This document shows, in pieces, positions 45,594 to 56,825 of a stretch of 64,000 nt of DNA. Both the position numbers and the translations under genes were made by a program. Each line of letters starts with the position of its first letter. Within the stretch, counting starts at the first letter, position 1. The notes under the pieces were generated by a model. The model worked only from the letters and a program-made list of their open reading frames with translations, did not search any database and was not told the origin of the DNA. The stretch is from Cristatella mucedo (taxonomy: Eukaryota; Bryozoa; Phylactolaemata; Cristatellidae): contig WPIO01000136.1 in the NCBI GenBank assembly GCA_009760855.2, forward strand, positions 329,001 to 393,000. The letters run 5' to 3'.

Positions 45594-47400
45594 TGTTTCA
45601 AAAAGACTGTAGTCAGGCCACTACTCCAGAAAGCGACACCGGATAAATAGAACTTGTGCAACTTCGCTAAGTCTCCCTTCTACCGTTCCTATCAAAGACA
45701 CTGGAACGAGTCGTGGCAGACCAGTTGAACTCATATATTAAAACTTCAAACCTTGCTTGTAAGTCCCAGTCTGGTTTTAGAGCTAATCACTCCACAGAGT
45801 CAGCACTGCTTCGGGTGTACAACGACCTAATTAAGAATGCAGACCTAGGTACAGTTTCTCTGCTTGTTTTGATCGATCTTTCGACAGCTTTTGATACTAT
45901 CAATCACCAAGTCCTTTATGAGTGCCTCTCATCTCGCCTGGGCATCACTGGCACTGCTCTGCAATTGTTCAAGTCTTATCTCAGTGGGAGACTCCAGAGT
46001 GTTGATGTGAATGAACAAAGATCATCCGAGGAACATCTGTAAAATGGGAGTACCTCAGAGCTCCGTGCTTAGTCCAGTTCTTTTTACGGTGTATGCCTCT
46101 TGCCGATGTGATTGCCAAGCACAACCTAGGCTTCCACTTTTATGCGGATGACACTCAGTTGTACCTTAACTTTGATCTCTCCCAGCCCTCGAGCAGGTCA
46201 AATTCTCTCAACTCCCTTGCTGCATGTATTATTGACATCTGCACATGGACGGCATACACTTTTCTAAAATTAAATGATGATAGAAACTAATTTACTTGTC
46301 ACGGGTAAACCAAGTGTGATTCGGAGATTGGAAAGGCTAACGCTCAAAATCGGCTCTGCCAGCATATATCTGGTTAAATCTGCACACAGTCTAAAAAATA
46401 TAATTCATTTATATAGCGCCATAGGAGAATTTAATCTCAATCCAGATAGATAATCTCTATTCAGACGCTTCATATATGATTCGGGGCTCGAGCCCACGAC
46501 CTCAGCCAGACCTCAGCCAGGCCTTGGTCGGGGCGAGCACCTTAACCACTGGACCAAACCAGCTTTCATTCGACGACCACATCAGCTCTACAGTCAAGTC
46601 TGCATACTTTCAGCTACATAACGTTGCTAAAATTCGGGCTTGTTTAGACAGGGATACCGCATCCAAATTAGTCCATGCATTTCTGACATCCCGTCTTGAC
46701 TTCTGTAACTCACTGCTTGCTGGCCTACCGGACTGTGCACTCAGGCGCTTACAGCTGGTGCAAAACTCTGCAGCTTGGCTTGTCTGTCGTAAGCGTTGCA
46801 GTTACCACGTCACACCACTTCTCGTCGACCTGCACTGTATATGGGATACTATTCCCAGTCAAGCAACGCATTGGCTTCAAGGCTCTGTCAATCACTTTTA
46901 GGTTTATTCATTCTTTGGCTCCAGCCTACCTATAAGATTTTCTCTTTCACCAGGCTAAGCGTCGTTCCACCCGGTTTTCGGAAATTAAGTGTTTAGCTAT
47001 ACCTCGTACAGAAATAAAATCTCTTAAAGACCGTGCCTTTAGGTCGTATGCTTGCTCCCAAAGCCTGGAACTCACTTCCGCCCTGTGTCACGACATTTCC
47101 CGACTTATCCACATTAAAAAATAAACTAAAATGCACCTGTATATGATAGCATTTAGTGGGTCCCCGTGATTCGTCTTTTATGTGCCTATGCGTGCTGACA
47201 CTGTTGCATGCTGCCACTAACCACGCTTGCATGCTGACGCTGTGCACGTCACCCTTAACCATATTATTCTTGTTATTTATCAAGCATGATAGCACTAACC
47301 ATTCGATCGTGCTTCCTCTGCAGCAATTGTAAAGAGCCTAGTAAGGGATAGAGTTCTCGGAGGGTACTTTATCAAATGTATTACTATTATTATTAAGATT
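45594..47400 (+). mobile_element. LINE-A copy with intact-looking RT N-terminal block
   Basis: The frame 45,713-46,042 reads ADQLNSYIKTSNLACKSQSG, then NHSTESALLRVYNDL, then IDLSTAFDTINHQVLYECL (RT motif with the first catalytic Asp), then a break. [12 protein letters not shown] follows at 46,130-46,165. The RT C-terminal region resumes after a SINE-2 at 46,562. The 3' tail with GTAAAGAGCC and an ATTATTATT tail ends near 47,400. It sits inside the polymerase pseudogene and is younger than it. Confidence 0.92.
46395..46561 (-). mobile_element. SINE-2 copy nested in LINE-A
   Basis: LINE-A sequence stops at TCTGCACACAGTCTA and resumes at TTTCATTCGACGACC; about 25 bases of LINE are missing. The insert, read on the minus strand, has a tRNA-like head (TGGTCCAGTGGTTAAGGTGC, a good A-box), a B-box-like GTGGGCTCGAGCCCC, and a tail GAGATTAAATTCTCC then TATGGCGCTATATAAATG that resembles the LINE-A 3' end. 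Confidence 0.8.
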
Positions 47401-48389
47401 ACTCGTGAATATAATATATAATGTATATAATATATCTATGAAGCGTTTGAATATATGTGAAGCTTTCACATCGTATCAGCATAGGAAATGATCAATAAGC
47501 CGTCAATTGGCAACATTTTTGAAATCTTTTGTCTTCACTTAATCTTCCTACTGCTGTACGAGTCTTGTGGCGCACTACACACGTTCAATTACGATAACGA
47601 AGTGTCTGCAGTATTTACGCACCTCGGGAGAGGCAACATTATTAATTTGTGTTGGATTTTTTAAGGTTATATAGAATAGGTTACATAGAAGATAACAAGG
47701 CTCTAGACCATAGTCACTTGACTGGAAAATATAGACGAAGCGCTTACTGTGAGTGTGATTTGAAACTACTGATATATGTAGATAGATTTATTCAACCCGT
47801 TTGCATTCACAATTAACGTGGTTATGATTCTCATCTCATTGTTAATTCTTTGGACTGTGATGCTGATAAAAAGAAGGTAATAGCAATGAATATGAAAAAG
47901 TTCTTAACGATCAAGTTCGGAGATATATGTTTTAGAGATTCGTCAGATCTTAAAATCTTCTTTGGATTACCTTGTTAAGAATCTAAGAGATACTAAAAAA
48001 GCTTATTAAGCTACCAGGAGCGCATTATCAAGTTTTTTTTTATTCAGATTTCGCTTTGCTAACAAAGAAAGGAGTACACCCATTCGAATACATGGCTGAC
48101 TATAACAGGTTTAGTGAAATAGGTGCTTCTAAGCATCGATAAGTTTATGTCTAATTCATCTGGAGATTTTGGTTACTGTAAATGGTTGGAACACTTTTAG
48201 AATCTATAATCTCGGTCAGTATTATGAACTGAATTTAAAGTTAGATGCATTACCACTTGCTAATGTATCGGAAGTTCGACAGAGACATTAGAAATGTTTT
48301 TTTTTTATTAAAGTTATCAAATTAATCCTGCAAAGTTTATGACTACTCCTATAATGACTTGGACAATTGGCCTTAAATTTAATGGAATG

Positions 48390-48600
48390 AGGTTGAATTA
48401 CTACTAAAACTAATACTACTACTAAAAATAATGCTGTTGATTAGGCGCCCTCAGAGAACTCAATCTCTTTCTGGGTGCTTTAAATTTGCTGCAAAGGAAA
48501 GCACACGTGCTCAGGAAGACGTGACGGTAAGACGGAGCATACGACTGCACAGCGGGCCGATTAGGTGGCCATGCCTAGCCTACAACAGATATAGACAAGT
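48390..48600 (-). mobile_element. Short LINE-A-tail repeat inserted in the polymerase pseudogene
   Basis: GGCGCCCTCAGAGAACTCAA then TCTCTTTCTGGGTGCTTTAA is the complement of the LINE-A 3' end, preceded by ACTACTACTAAA tail sequence. It separates a TIGLKFNGMRLNYY block of the polymerase from the EFFERGIR block that should follow it. The rest, up to about 48,595, is not clearly LINE-A, so it could be a SINE using the same tail. Confidence 0.7.
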
Positions 48601-50170
48601 ATGAATTTTTTGAGCGTGGAATACGTTGAGGAATGCCACAAGTTTCAAAACGACACGTAAAGGCTAAAATTGAGAATTATCCTGAATTTGATAAAGAAAA
48701 AGGTAAATCTTGGTTGCTTTATCTTGAAGCAACAAATCTTAATGGATGGGCAATGAAACAAAAATTCCCAGCTGAAGATTCAAAGTTTGTTCTAAAAAGT
48801 ACAGTAGAAAAGTGGACTGCTGAATCTATGATACTTCTTAGCAGCGTTTTTCATAAAGGATTCGTTCTAGAAGTAGACATTGAATATTCAAAAGAACTTC
48901 ATGATACATTCTCTGACTATTCCCTAATGCCATATGCTCGTAAAGTTACCCAAGATGAGTACTCTGATTATCGCTCTACGTCTGGTAGAGGTAACGATCA
49001 TTCTGAAAAATTATTTCTTAATCTGTTTCCAAGGAAAGATTTGTTATTCATTATTTAATTGCTCAATACTATCTAAAGCTTGGTTATATTCTTTGGAAAG
49101 TTCATAGAGTATTGAAATTTGCTCAATCAGATTGGCTTGTCAGTTATATTGATAACAGTGCCAATCTAAGGAATGCAACAAAGAATGATTTTGAAAAGAA
49201 TTTATATAAGCTATTAAATAGTGCATTCTTTGGGAAACAATGGATGTTAGAGATAGAAGGAACATTGAGATCTTCAGTAGAGAAGAAGATTAAAATGAAA
49301 ATATCTTAGAAAACGCTATACAAGTCCTAGATTTGTAGATAGAAAGATCCTTGATGGTCGTGCTATTTGTGTTGAATCAACTATAAGCATAGTTTTTTTT
49401 AAACAAACCGATCTTTCTTGGAGTTTAAATTTTGGACCTGTCTTATCGGTTAATGCAATCATTTTATTATGGTTAGATGGAGGAATTTTATGAAGACCAA
49501 CTTAAATTATTATGTACTAGCGTTGGCTAACTCGTAATAAATGTTTCCATAGAAAAGGTTTACAAATATTTCACATTGTTTCCGAAGGCATTTGACTTCA
49601 TATCTTGTTATGAAGGATCAGAGATCTGGAGATATGAAAACGCAAAGGAAGTTGTCAAGGCTAATAAAAAGGTTGTAGATAAGTTTAAGGATGAAGTTGC
49701 TGAGAAGTGGGCACACAGTCGTGAAGATTATTCCCTGCTAAATTAAGTAAATGTTTGTTCCCGAGACCAAAGTTATATTTTATGCATTTAGGAAAGAGTA
49801 AAGTTAGAGTTATAGCAGAACATTCACATGCAAGAAAAGCTAAGGGTGTAACCAGATAAGTAGTTAAGAAGAAAACTTCATCAAATTTTGATTATTTGAG
49901 TTGCCTAAAAGCAATAGAAGATTTATACTGCGAAGAGTTTAGAATCTAAAGCAAAAATAACAGAATAACAGAATATTTACTATTAAACAGGATAAACAAA
50001 AGAAAAAATGCCTTAGCAGCATTTGTATTATTAAAGTAAAAGATATTGGCTTGGCCATGGCCTTCATAGTTATCCTTATGGGCAATACCGAATTAAGGAA
50101 GCTGGAGGTAGCTGTAACATCTGTAAATAAAAATAATTTTCATTAAAAAAACATTTACATAGTATAGTCA

Positions 50171-51525
50171 ATGTCTGATCAAGAAATATTTAAAGATTCT
50201 GATTCATGCAAATATGGTGAACCTCTTTATGGAGATAAAAAAGAATATGAATACTGAGATGATCCAGATTATCTATCCAGTGCAAAGAAAATTAAAGAAG
50301 AAATTTAAGATGTATGTACATGTTACACTGTGTAAAAAAATGAGGAAGAAAAAATGAAGGTGAATATGTAAAATTTTAGAATTAAATAGTTTTACAATAT
50401 CATATAGAAATGGATGTCTTGAAATAAATGAAATAAATATCAAGTGCATTATTATTATTATTATGTCAAGAATTCTTAGCTGTGAGAAACCTCGTAAAAT
50501 GGCGTTGATAATCTATCTGTATAAAATGAAAGAAGTTGATCAGCGCATAATAAGAAATTCTACGGATAAGTTAATTCCTGCTATTGCTTATAGTTCTACT
50601 TAATTAGTTAGGTCTACTTAATAAAATTTTTGATAGCAGTGAGATTAATGGAATTTAGAGAACAAAAATAATTAGTATGATCACTGATGAAGAAAAGAAA
50701 AAAAAATCGCCTGCTACCAAAAATGATAAGCAAGTTATTGTTATGTCTGCTGATTAATTTGTTTGCATTTTTATATATAGTAGAACAAATGTAGGCAGCT
50801 ACAACTAAAACAGATATTTCTGATCATCAAGCTACATCTGCTACTCTTCTTAAATCTTATGTTAATTATCCACTTAAGTCTAGGATGACTGTTTAGGATG
50901 CACACACACGTGACTCTGATATCTCCATCTTCACTGCTCAGTCTGTTAAAGGGCTCTATCTTGAAGAACGTGATGCAGAGGCATAAATATAATTTATGGT
51001 AGAATGAGTTAAGTTACTACTGATCTCAAAGCAACTGCTAGTACAAAGGGTGATGCACTTTTTGATATGCATGAAACACCTTCATCTTACATTACTTGGA
51101 TTGCCAGTCAGCTTCTTACTATTTCTACTCTTATTTCTGATGAATCTGGAGTTAAACCTGATATCTAAAGTATTGTTAAGGATTAATGCTATGCAATCCA
51201 GCCAGAAATAACAGAATGAACCAGTGCTGGACAAAAGGCTGCAATTGCTGTGGCATCTGCCACTACAACTACACCTGCTTCAACCGCTCTAGCCGTTACA
51301 ACCACACCTGCTGCTCCAGCTGATACTACGTCTGTTCCAATTGATGCAGTTCCACAAATAAAATTGTTTATGGTATAGAAAAAACTCAATTCCTATAAGG
51401 AAAGGATGTAGAGATGAACTGAAAGTTCTGGAAAATCAAATAGCAATTTTAAAATCTGTTCACTTGCAGTGGGTTGTATTGAGGATATTCATAATATTCT
51501 TTGGTTGAATAACTACGATTACTAT
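50171..51525 (+). pseudogene. Degenerate virus-like open frames, unknown function
   Basis: A frame starts MSDQEIFKDSDSCKYG at 50,171 and stops after 28 codons but continues readably as DDPDYLSSAKKIKEE. Another at 50,464 starts MSRILSCEKPRKMALIIYLY. From about 51,000 a long reading frame with scattered stops gives TTDLKATASTKGDALFDMHE, then YITWIASQLLTISTLISDES, then a Thr/Ala/Pro-rich linker near 51,260-51,330. No family was recognised. The position after the polymerase suggests structural or accessory virus-like genes. Confidence 0.45.
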
Positions 51526-51603
51526 TTGAGTATAAATGTCTCGGAATGAATCCAAATGACTTATATATATATATATATATATAATTTATTTTAAGATAAG
51601 AAA

Positions 51604-52090
51604 TCAAGTTCTTACGCTGACCCATAAGGCCCGCCACGGCTTAGCTCCTTCGTACCAAGCGGAACTACTGCACAAGTTTCAGCCTCTTCGCCCCCTTAGG
51701 TCCTGTGTGGACAATAAATTAGCTGTTCCATTCCTCCGCTTAAAGACAGTTGGCGACAGAAGCTTTAGTTCTGCAAGTCCTAGACTGTGGAACTGGCTTC
51801 CAAAATTCTTACGCAACGACAACTACTCTCCTGCTGCCGACCATGGCTCATCCTTTTCAGGGGTCCGGAGCTGCTACTTCCATGCTACTCACTACCCGAA
51901 CTGCTCTCCTGACTCTGCTATGCTTCCCACGTTCTCTTTGTTTCGTGAGACGAAGTCTGTTGGCTACCGAACGCGTACCGAAAGCCGCTTAGGCTGTGAG
52001 TGGGCTATAAAAAACTCTCCTGCGTAACACCTACATAGTCTTTATGACTTTGTGGAGTTTCTGACGGAGATATATTGCATTACATTACAT
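51604..52090 (+). mobile_element. LINE-B fragment in the virus-like element
   Basis: Open frame 51,707-52,027 (DNKLAVPFLRLKTVGDRSFS, SPRLWNWLPKFLRNDNYSPA) followed by the LINE-B 3' UTR and ATTGCATTACATTACAT tail. A (TA)n tract lies just upstream at 51,561-51,582. It is highly similar to the copy at 175-752. Confidence 0.92.
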
Positions 52091-55000
52091 AAGAGATGAA
52101 AGTATATTTACCTAGTTTTTAGAAGATCTACAAATTAATGATGTAAATGATGTGAGATCTAAAGCTTAGCAAAAAAATTGCAAACATTAATGATTTGTCT
52201 AGAAAAGTTGATAATTGTTCTTATTCTTCAACGTTTGTCACTCCTAAAAAGTAAATACAAGATAACTTGTTATGGAGAGTTCATTTTAGTAATTTTTTAA
52301 ATTTTATTTAGTGCTTCTGCTTTGTCTTAGTAATCTCATTCATAACCTTCTCACGAGTTCCTATTGTAATCTTTGTGCTAACTTTACAAATAATTTCACC
52401 AAGCACATTTATACGAGATTATTCAAATTAAAAAAATATCCATTTACATTTAAGTATTTATAATGTTATTGGCGCTGAGAACTCAACTCCTCCAATTGTT
52501 CCTATTTCTACATAGTCTTCTGGGCTTGGAGTTAAAAGGCAGGCCTGCAATCCAACTTTTGATAACTTATTGTAAATATAATACATTTTTAACTGTAAGA
52601 TAGAGTAATCCTTAATTAATAGTAACTGAATCAGCAACATTAAAGTTTGTTACAGAACTAGTTCGTAGTAGCATGCTATAATCTATTCCATAATAGGTCA
52701 GTGAAAGTAAGTTTGAAGGGGAATTCATCTTAGAGATAAAAAACGGTGATAGTAGTTTCCAATTGTCACTTATTTTTCATCCATTTCATAAAATTCAATA
52801 TTTAATGTTATTGTTTAATAATACAACTTGTTACTGCTATAGTTTCTTTGAAATTAGTGTAGTTTACTAGTTCAAATAACACGATAATGCGCTTTATCAT
52901 CAATATTATTTCTTACATGTAACGTAACTGCATCAATATCTGTGATTTTCATTATAATTTTATTGTAAGTCAGCTTTGACACTCTAACATCTGAGGATAT
53001 AGATATGCTATCAGTGATATCTACTTCAACATTAATAGCTTTTTATATTGTTAGGACACCGTTAGCTCTAGAATCTTTTTTGTTTATACATGAATAGTGT
53101 AACCTCCCAACACTCAAAACATCCATTTTGTCTTGATGAAAGAAGAGAGTATAATGTTAATTCCCCTCTTACTTCAAAGCCTCCGGTTAAAACTTTAGTA
53201 TCTGAATAGGGTTTAGTTGCAACATCATTGCCTTCAGTTGGCATTGAAAGACTAACGTATTTTATCTCACAGGCACAAAAGACTGCTAGTCCTCAATACC
53301 CTATTCCCACTGTCCTACTTCTACGATGTTTAGATCTGCTGCTGCCATGCATAACTAGCATAATAAATATGTCCTTAGCCTCAATTCAGGTCCCTGCACC
53401 TTTCAAAAATTCTGTTGAGAGGCCGATAATTAGGAAAGCAATGCTAGACCAAGAGGACTCGAGCCCTTTCCGTCCAGTCTCCCATTTCCCGTTCCTAGCA
53501 AAGACGCTAGAACAAGTTGGGGAAAATCAACTTAACTCTTATATTAGGACCTCAAACCTAGCAAGTAAGTTCCAGTCTGGGTTTAGAGCTAATTAATTAA
53601 TTCAACATTGCTTAGGGTGTATAACGATCTTCTCGTGATGCAGACTGGGGTAAAGTCTCTCTATTTGTTCTGCTTGATCTTTCAGCAGCATTTGAAACTA
53701 TTGATCATAAATTCCTTCTTGAGCGTCTCGAATCTCACCTAGGCATCGCCGAGACTGCACTGCAGTGGTTCATGTTCTATCTCACTCGGAGAATCCTGGG
53801 TGTTGATGTGAACGGACAAAGATTATCCGAGAAACCACTTAGGCATGTGGTCCTCAGGGCTCTGTTCACGGTCTGCTTCTGTTTACACTTTATTCTTTCT
53901 CTCTTGCCGATGTGATCGCCAAGCACAATCTAGGCTTTCACTTCTATGCAGATGACACTCAGTTGTATTCCTTCACGTCGATCCCTTCCAGCCCTCGAAC
54001 ACGTTGAATTATCCACGCAGCCCTCGCAGCCCTCGCACTGACGTGACACGCGCACGCGGATGATGACAGCAAACTTTCTTAAATTGAATGACGGCAAAAC
54101 CAACCGACTTATGTTATGGGAAAACCAAGTGCGATTCAGAAATTCGAAAACCCGACTTTCAAAATCGGCTCTGCCAGCATAGCTCCTATTGAATCTGAAC
54201 GAAATCAATGTGTCCTGTTCCAAAGTGACCTTTCGTTAGACGACCAAATCAGCTCCACAGTCAAGTCAGTCAATTCGAGCTCACTTAGACTCACTTAGAC
54301 CACATCCAAATCGGTCCACGCATTTGTGGCAGCCCGTCTCGACCTCTGCAACTCACTGCTTGCTGGCCTACCGGAATGTGCAATCAGGCGCTTACAGCTG
54401 GTGCAAAACTCTGCAGCTAGACTCATCTGTCGTGAGTGTCGCAGTTACCACATCAAACCACTTCTCACCGATCTGCACCGGCTCCCAATCAAGCCACGCA
54501 TCAGCTTTAAGGTTCTGTCACGTTAGGTCCCTTCACTCTCTGGCTCTAGCCTACCTATCAGAACTACTCCGCCACCAGGTAAAGAATCGTACCACCAACT
54601 GTTTTGACTCCAATCGTTCTGCCACACCTCATACTAACCTCAACACCGTTCAAGACCATGCCTATAGTTCGTTTGGTCCCAAAGCCTGGAACTCACTACC
54701 GATGCACTTCACAACGTCCCCTGACATGACGACATTTAAAAAAGAAGCTTAAAACGCACATGTTTATTGCAGCATTCGGTGGGTCTGTGTGATTCGTTTT
54801 TCGTGTGCATGTACCTGCTTACACTGTGACTGCTGCTTGCGGATGCTACCACCAAACATTTTGTAATGCTTTCTATGCAACATCTGTAACATCCCTAGAG
54901 AGAGATTCAGTTATCTGAGGGCGCTACACAAATGTTTTATTATTGTTATTATTTATAATTAGCTGGTATGTTTTTTCTAATTACAAGATCAGAGTCGTTC

Positions 55001-55960
55001 CTGAAATAATTAGTATCAGCAAAAGCGTTACTAGCAGACTCTATATAGCCAGTGGTATTTGAAGCATTAATTAACGTATTTCCACCCATAATATCTGAAG
55101 TTCAATTCATTGAAATATAGCTTCTTATTAACATTCTATCTCAATGTTATGTAGACATATACTGTAATTTGTTTGTTATACAGTGAGCTTACTGGCCCAA
55201 AGAAGGTGCTTTCTATAAGTTTTCCATTAGGATCCAACATATAACCTCCTGATAACATCCTAACTGCTCCAGAATATGTATATGGCGGAGGCATAAGTAC
55301 TTTTGTTCCAATATTCGGTGTAGAGTAGCATGCGCCAACTCCAATTATTCCTCCAAGTACCAAAGCATCACCTACATTTCTAACCCACTTTCTTTTCTAT
55401 GTAGCTCCAAATACGTCTGTAGTTACCGAGTCATCAATAACTCCTTTAATGGTTACAGTCATTATATTTACATCCATTAAATTGTTTAAGTAACTTAATC
55501 TAACTCCATCATTTGGACCGACTGAATTATTAGCAATTTTATTAGCATTTCCAGTCATATATAACTTGTTTAAGGTTTTACAAGATTCGCATAATATCTC
55601 GTTACTTAAAAGAAATTAGTATTAATGTATTTTGAATTAGGAGCAGCACATGGACTTGTAAGATTACTGTTATAAATTGTTATTTTCCCTTAAGCAAATA
55701 AATTACCTGTTATAGTTCATCCAGTTCACGGAACTGAAGTATCTGCATAAGTATCTGCTTAAGCTGCGGCGTCTGTAGAACTTATAAGATTTTCTAAATC
55801 GATTATTCGATGGTTATTCATATCTAAATCATCATCTGCAGTAAGTTCTTCTGGATACCCTAGTAACACAGTTTATATCGATATACTTTTGGTTAACTGC
55901 ATCTCCTTAATCAACAGGATCACCTAAGTTTTTTTTTAGGATTTCCATTCATGTTAAGAC
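52091..55960 (-). pseudogene. Fibre-like protein gene with tail-fibre-type repeats, split by LINE-A
   Basis: Reading leftward on the minus strand: MEILKKNLGDPVD from 55,948, a stop, then GDAVNQKYID; in a shifted frame ADDDLDMNNHRIIDLENL (about 55,790-55,835); ANNSVGPNDGVRLSYLNNLM near 55,490-55,550; an open frame 55,136-55,363 (VLGGIIGVGACYS, SGAVRMLSGGYMLDPNGKLI); MGGNTLINASNTTGYI near 55,050-55,110. After the LINE-A (53,232-54,962) the sense resumes as GNDVATKPYSDTK at about 53,200-53,231, then ITDIDAVTLHVRNNIDDKAH near 52,880-52,950. The DMNN..I..L and GDPV...DAV.K.Y.D patterns are those of phage tail-fibre and virus-fibre repeats. The gene is broken by several stops and frameshifts. Confidence 0.55.
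53232..54962 (+). mobile_element. LINE-A copy splitting the fibre-like gene
   Basis: This copy extends farther 5' than most: YPIPTVLLLRCLDLLLPCIT, then ITSIINMSLASIQVPAPFKN, PFRPVSHFPFLAKTLEQVG, then a YADDTQLYS box near 53,950 and the ORF end at 54,324-54,752. The 3' end is AGAGAGATTCAGTTATCTGA, GGGCGCTACACAAATG and an ATT-type tail. It is broken by frameshifts. Confidence 0.9.
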
Positions 55961-56179
55961 TTTCTCAAAGTATATCTCAATTACTTCTGATATAATTTTT
56001 AGAAAATCTGCCTTTTTTCGATATCTTACAGACATCATCTGCACAATATTGATAATAAAATCTACATATGTAACTGATTTTCCTATTTTAAAGTTAATAA
56101 TTAAACTTCTACACAGGCTACTTGAATCTATTACTAACATTAGAGTACCTGTTACAGCAATTACTGTCGATTAGTTCAC

Positions 56180-56420
56180 TCCAAATACCATCTATGTAAC
56201 ACAAGTACATTATATACAAGGTCAGCTGATTTAACTGCCTCATTTATAAAGCAGCAGGAGAGCCTTGACGGCCAGCTGAACCGCTTGCAGTGGGCAATAA
56301 ATACAGGATCACCTAGTGCAGCATTTGACCTCACGACCCGGGTCGTGAAGAAGTAGCACCCTCGGGTAAGAAACCTCGGGCTTCCACCCAGTGGCACAAT
56401 CGCGTCAGCTGCACCGACTG
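56180..56420 (-). mobile_element. SINE-1 copy, diverged
   Basis: GCTGATTTAACTGCCTCATT, CCTTGACGGCCAGCTGAACC, GCTTGCAGTGGGCAATAAAT and a GACCTCACGACCCGGGTCGT block match SINE-1 in the minus orientation. An extra 50-60 bp (GTGGCACAATCGCG and so on) may be a second partial head. It marks the right end of the AT-rich element. Confidence 0.7.
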
Positions 56421-56825
56421 AGCTATTGCAACTTTGCTGCGAGTCGGATTTCGCCTGTTATCGCCATTTTAGATACTTTGTAAAGTGCCAGTTCCAGCAG
56501 TTTCGTGAATAGTTCAGGTGCCCCCAGCAGACGGTACGGCCGCCCCCTGAATCATACCTAAGGTCGGCGAGGAACGCAGTTTCTTAAGACAATAATGCCC
56601 GGGTACGCAGACGTTGATGTAAACTTCATGCAGTGCTTCCAAAGCGGCCACCGCTGAGAAAGTGGCATAGCAGGTGCCATAAGTAGTTCGAACATCAAAA
56701 AGAACAGGCGTGGCACACAACCTTTACCAAAGGTGAGCCGATACAGCAGCAGCGCTTCTGCTACACTTGTTCACCCGGTGACTATTGGACTTGGTAGGTC
56801 ACGTTCGGGTTCGGCGAAATACCGA
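56421..56825. other. Spacer between the virus-like element and the tandem array
   Basis: No gene recognised. The minus-strand frame 56,514-56,720 has no family motif. Confidence 0.4.

Larger units (their letters stand above)
44340..50130 (+). pseudogene. Protein-primed type B DNA polymerase (Polinton/adintovirus type), fragmented
   Basis: In order, in changing frames: KSKSCVINMKNP (about 44,440), a SHYVLVTAFSTL block (44,775), a zinc-finger-like YCKRCLSRFYNKEN then HAYADFESFHSG (45,030), DHSHLTGKYR then RGYDSHLIVNSL (47,710-47,850), NLGQYYELNLKLDALPLANV (48,210), GMPQVSKR then YLEATNLNGWAM (48,630-48,760), EVDIEYSKELHDTFSDY (48,870), YIDNSANLR.ATKNDFEKNL (49,150-49,200), RFVDRKILDGRAI (49,333) and a C-terminal HSYPYGQY (about 50,070). 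These are landmarks of the DNA_pol_B_2 family. Many stops and frameshifts plus two or three insertions make it non-functional. The motif A aspartate position reads Glu, and no YTDTDS-type motif C is visible near 49,510-49,530. Confidence 0.85.
43640..56175. mobile_element. Degenerate Polinton-like / virus-like DNA element with nested insertions
   Basis: An AT-rich block with remnants of a protein-primed type B DNA polymerase (plus strand) and a fibre-like gene (minus strand), interrupted by a LINE-A (45.6-47.4 kb), a short LINE-A-tail repeat (48.4-48.6), a LINE-B (51.6-52.1) and another LINE-A (53.2-55.0). A GC-rich block at 45.11-45.45 kb may be a further insertion. The gene content fits a Polinton/Maverick or adintovirus-type element, a class of large self-synthesising DNA elements and animal viruses. 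No integrase, packaging ATPase or clear capsid gene was recognised and no terminal inverted repeats were found, so the limits are approximate. Confidence 0.75.

Noticed and set aside
55330-55395. WVRNVGDALVLGGIIGVG resembling the start of a double jelly-roll major capsid protein
   Set aside because: Only a short similarity; the following residues do not look like a capsid protein and the segment lies within the fibre-like gene.
43703-56175. A non-standard genetic code in which TAA/TAG encode Gln
   Set aside because: Several stops do fall where Gln would fit, but others replace conserved Gly or Leu positions of the polymerase (for example in GIR.GM and HN.RGYDSHL), CAA/CAG are used normally, and frameshifts are also present. 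Ordinary pseudogene decay explains it.
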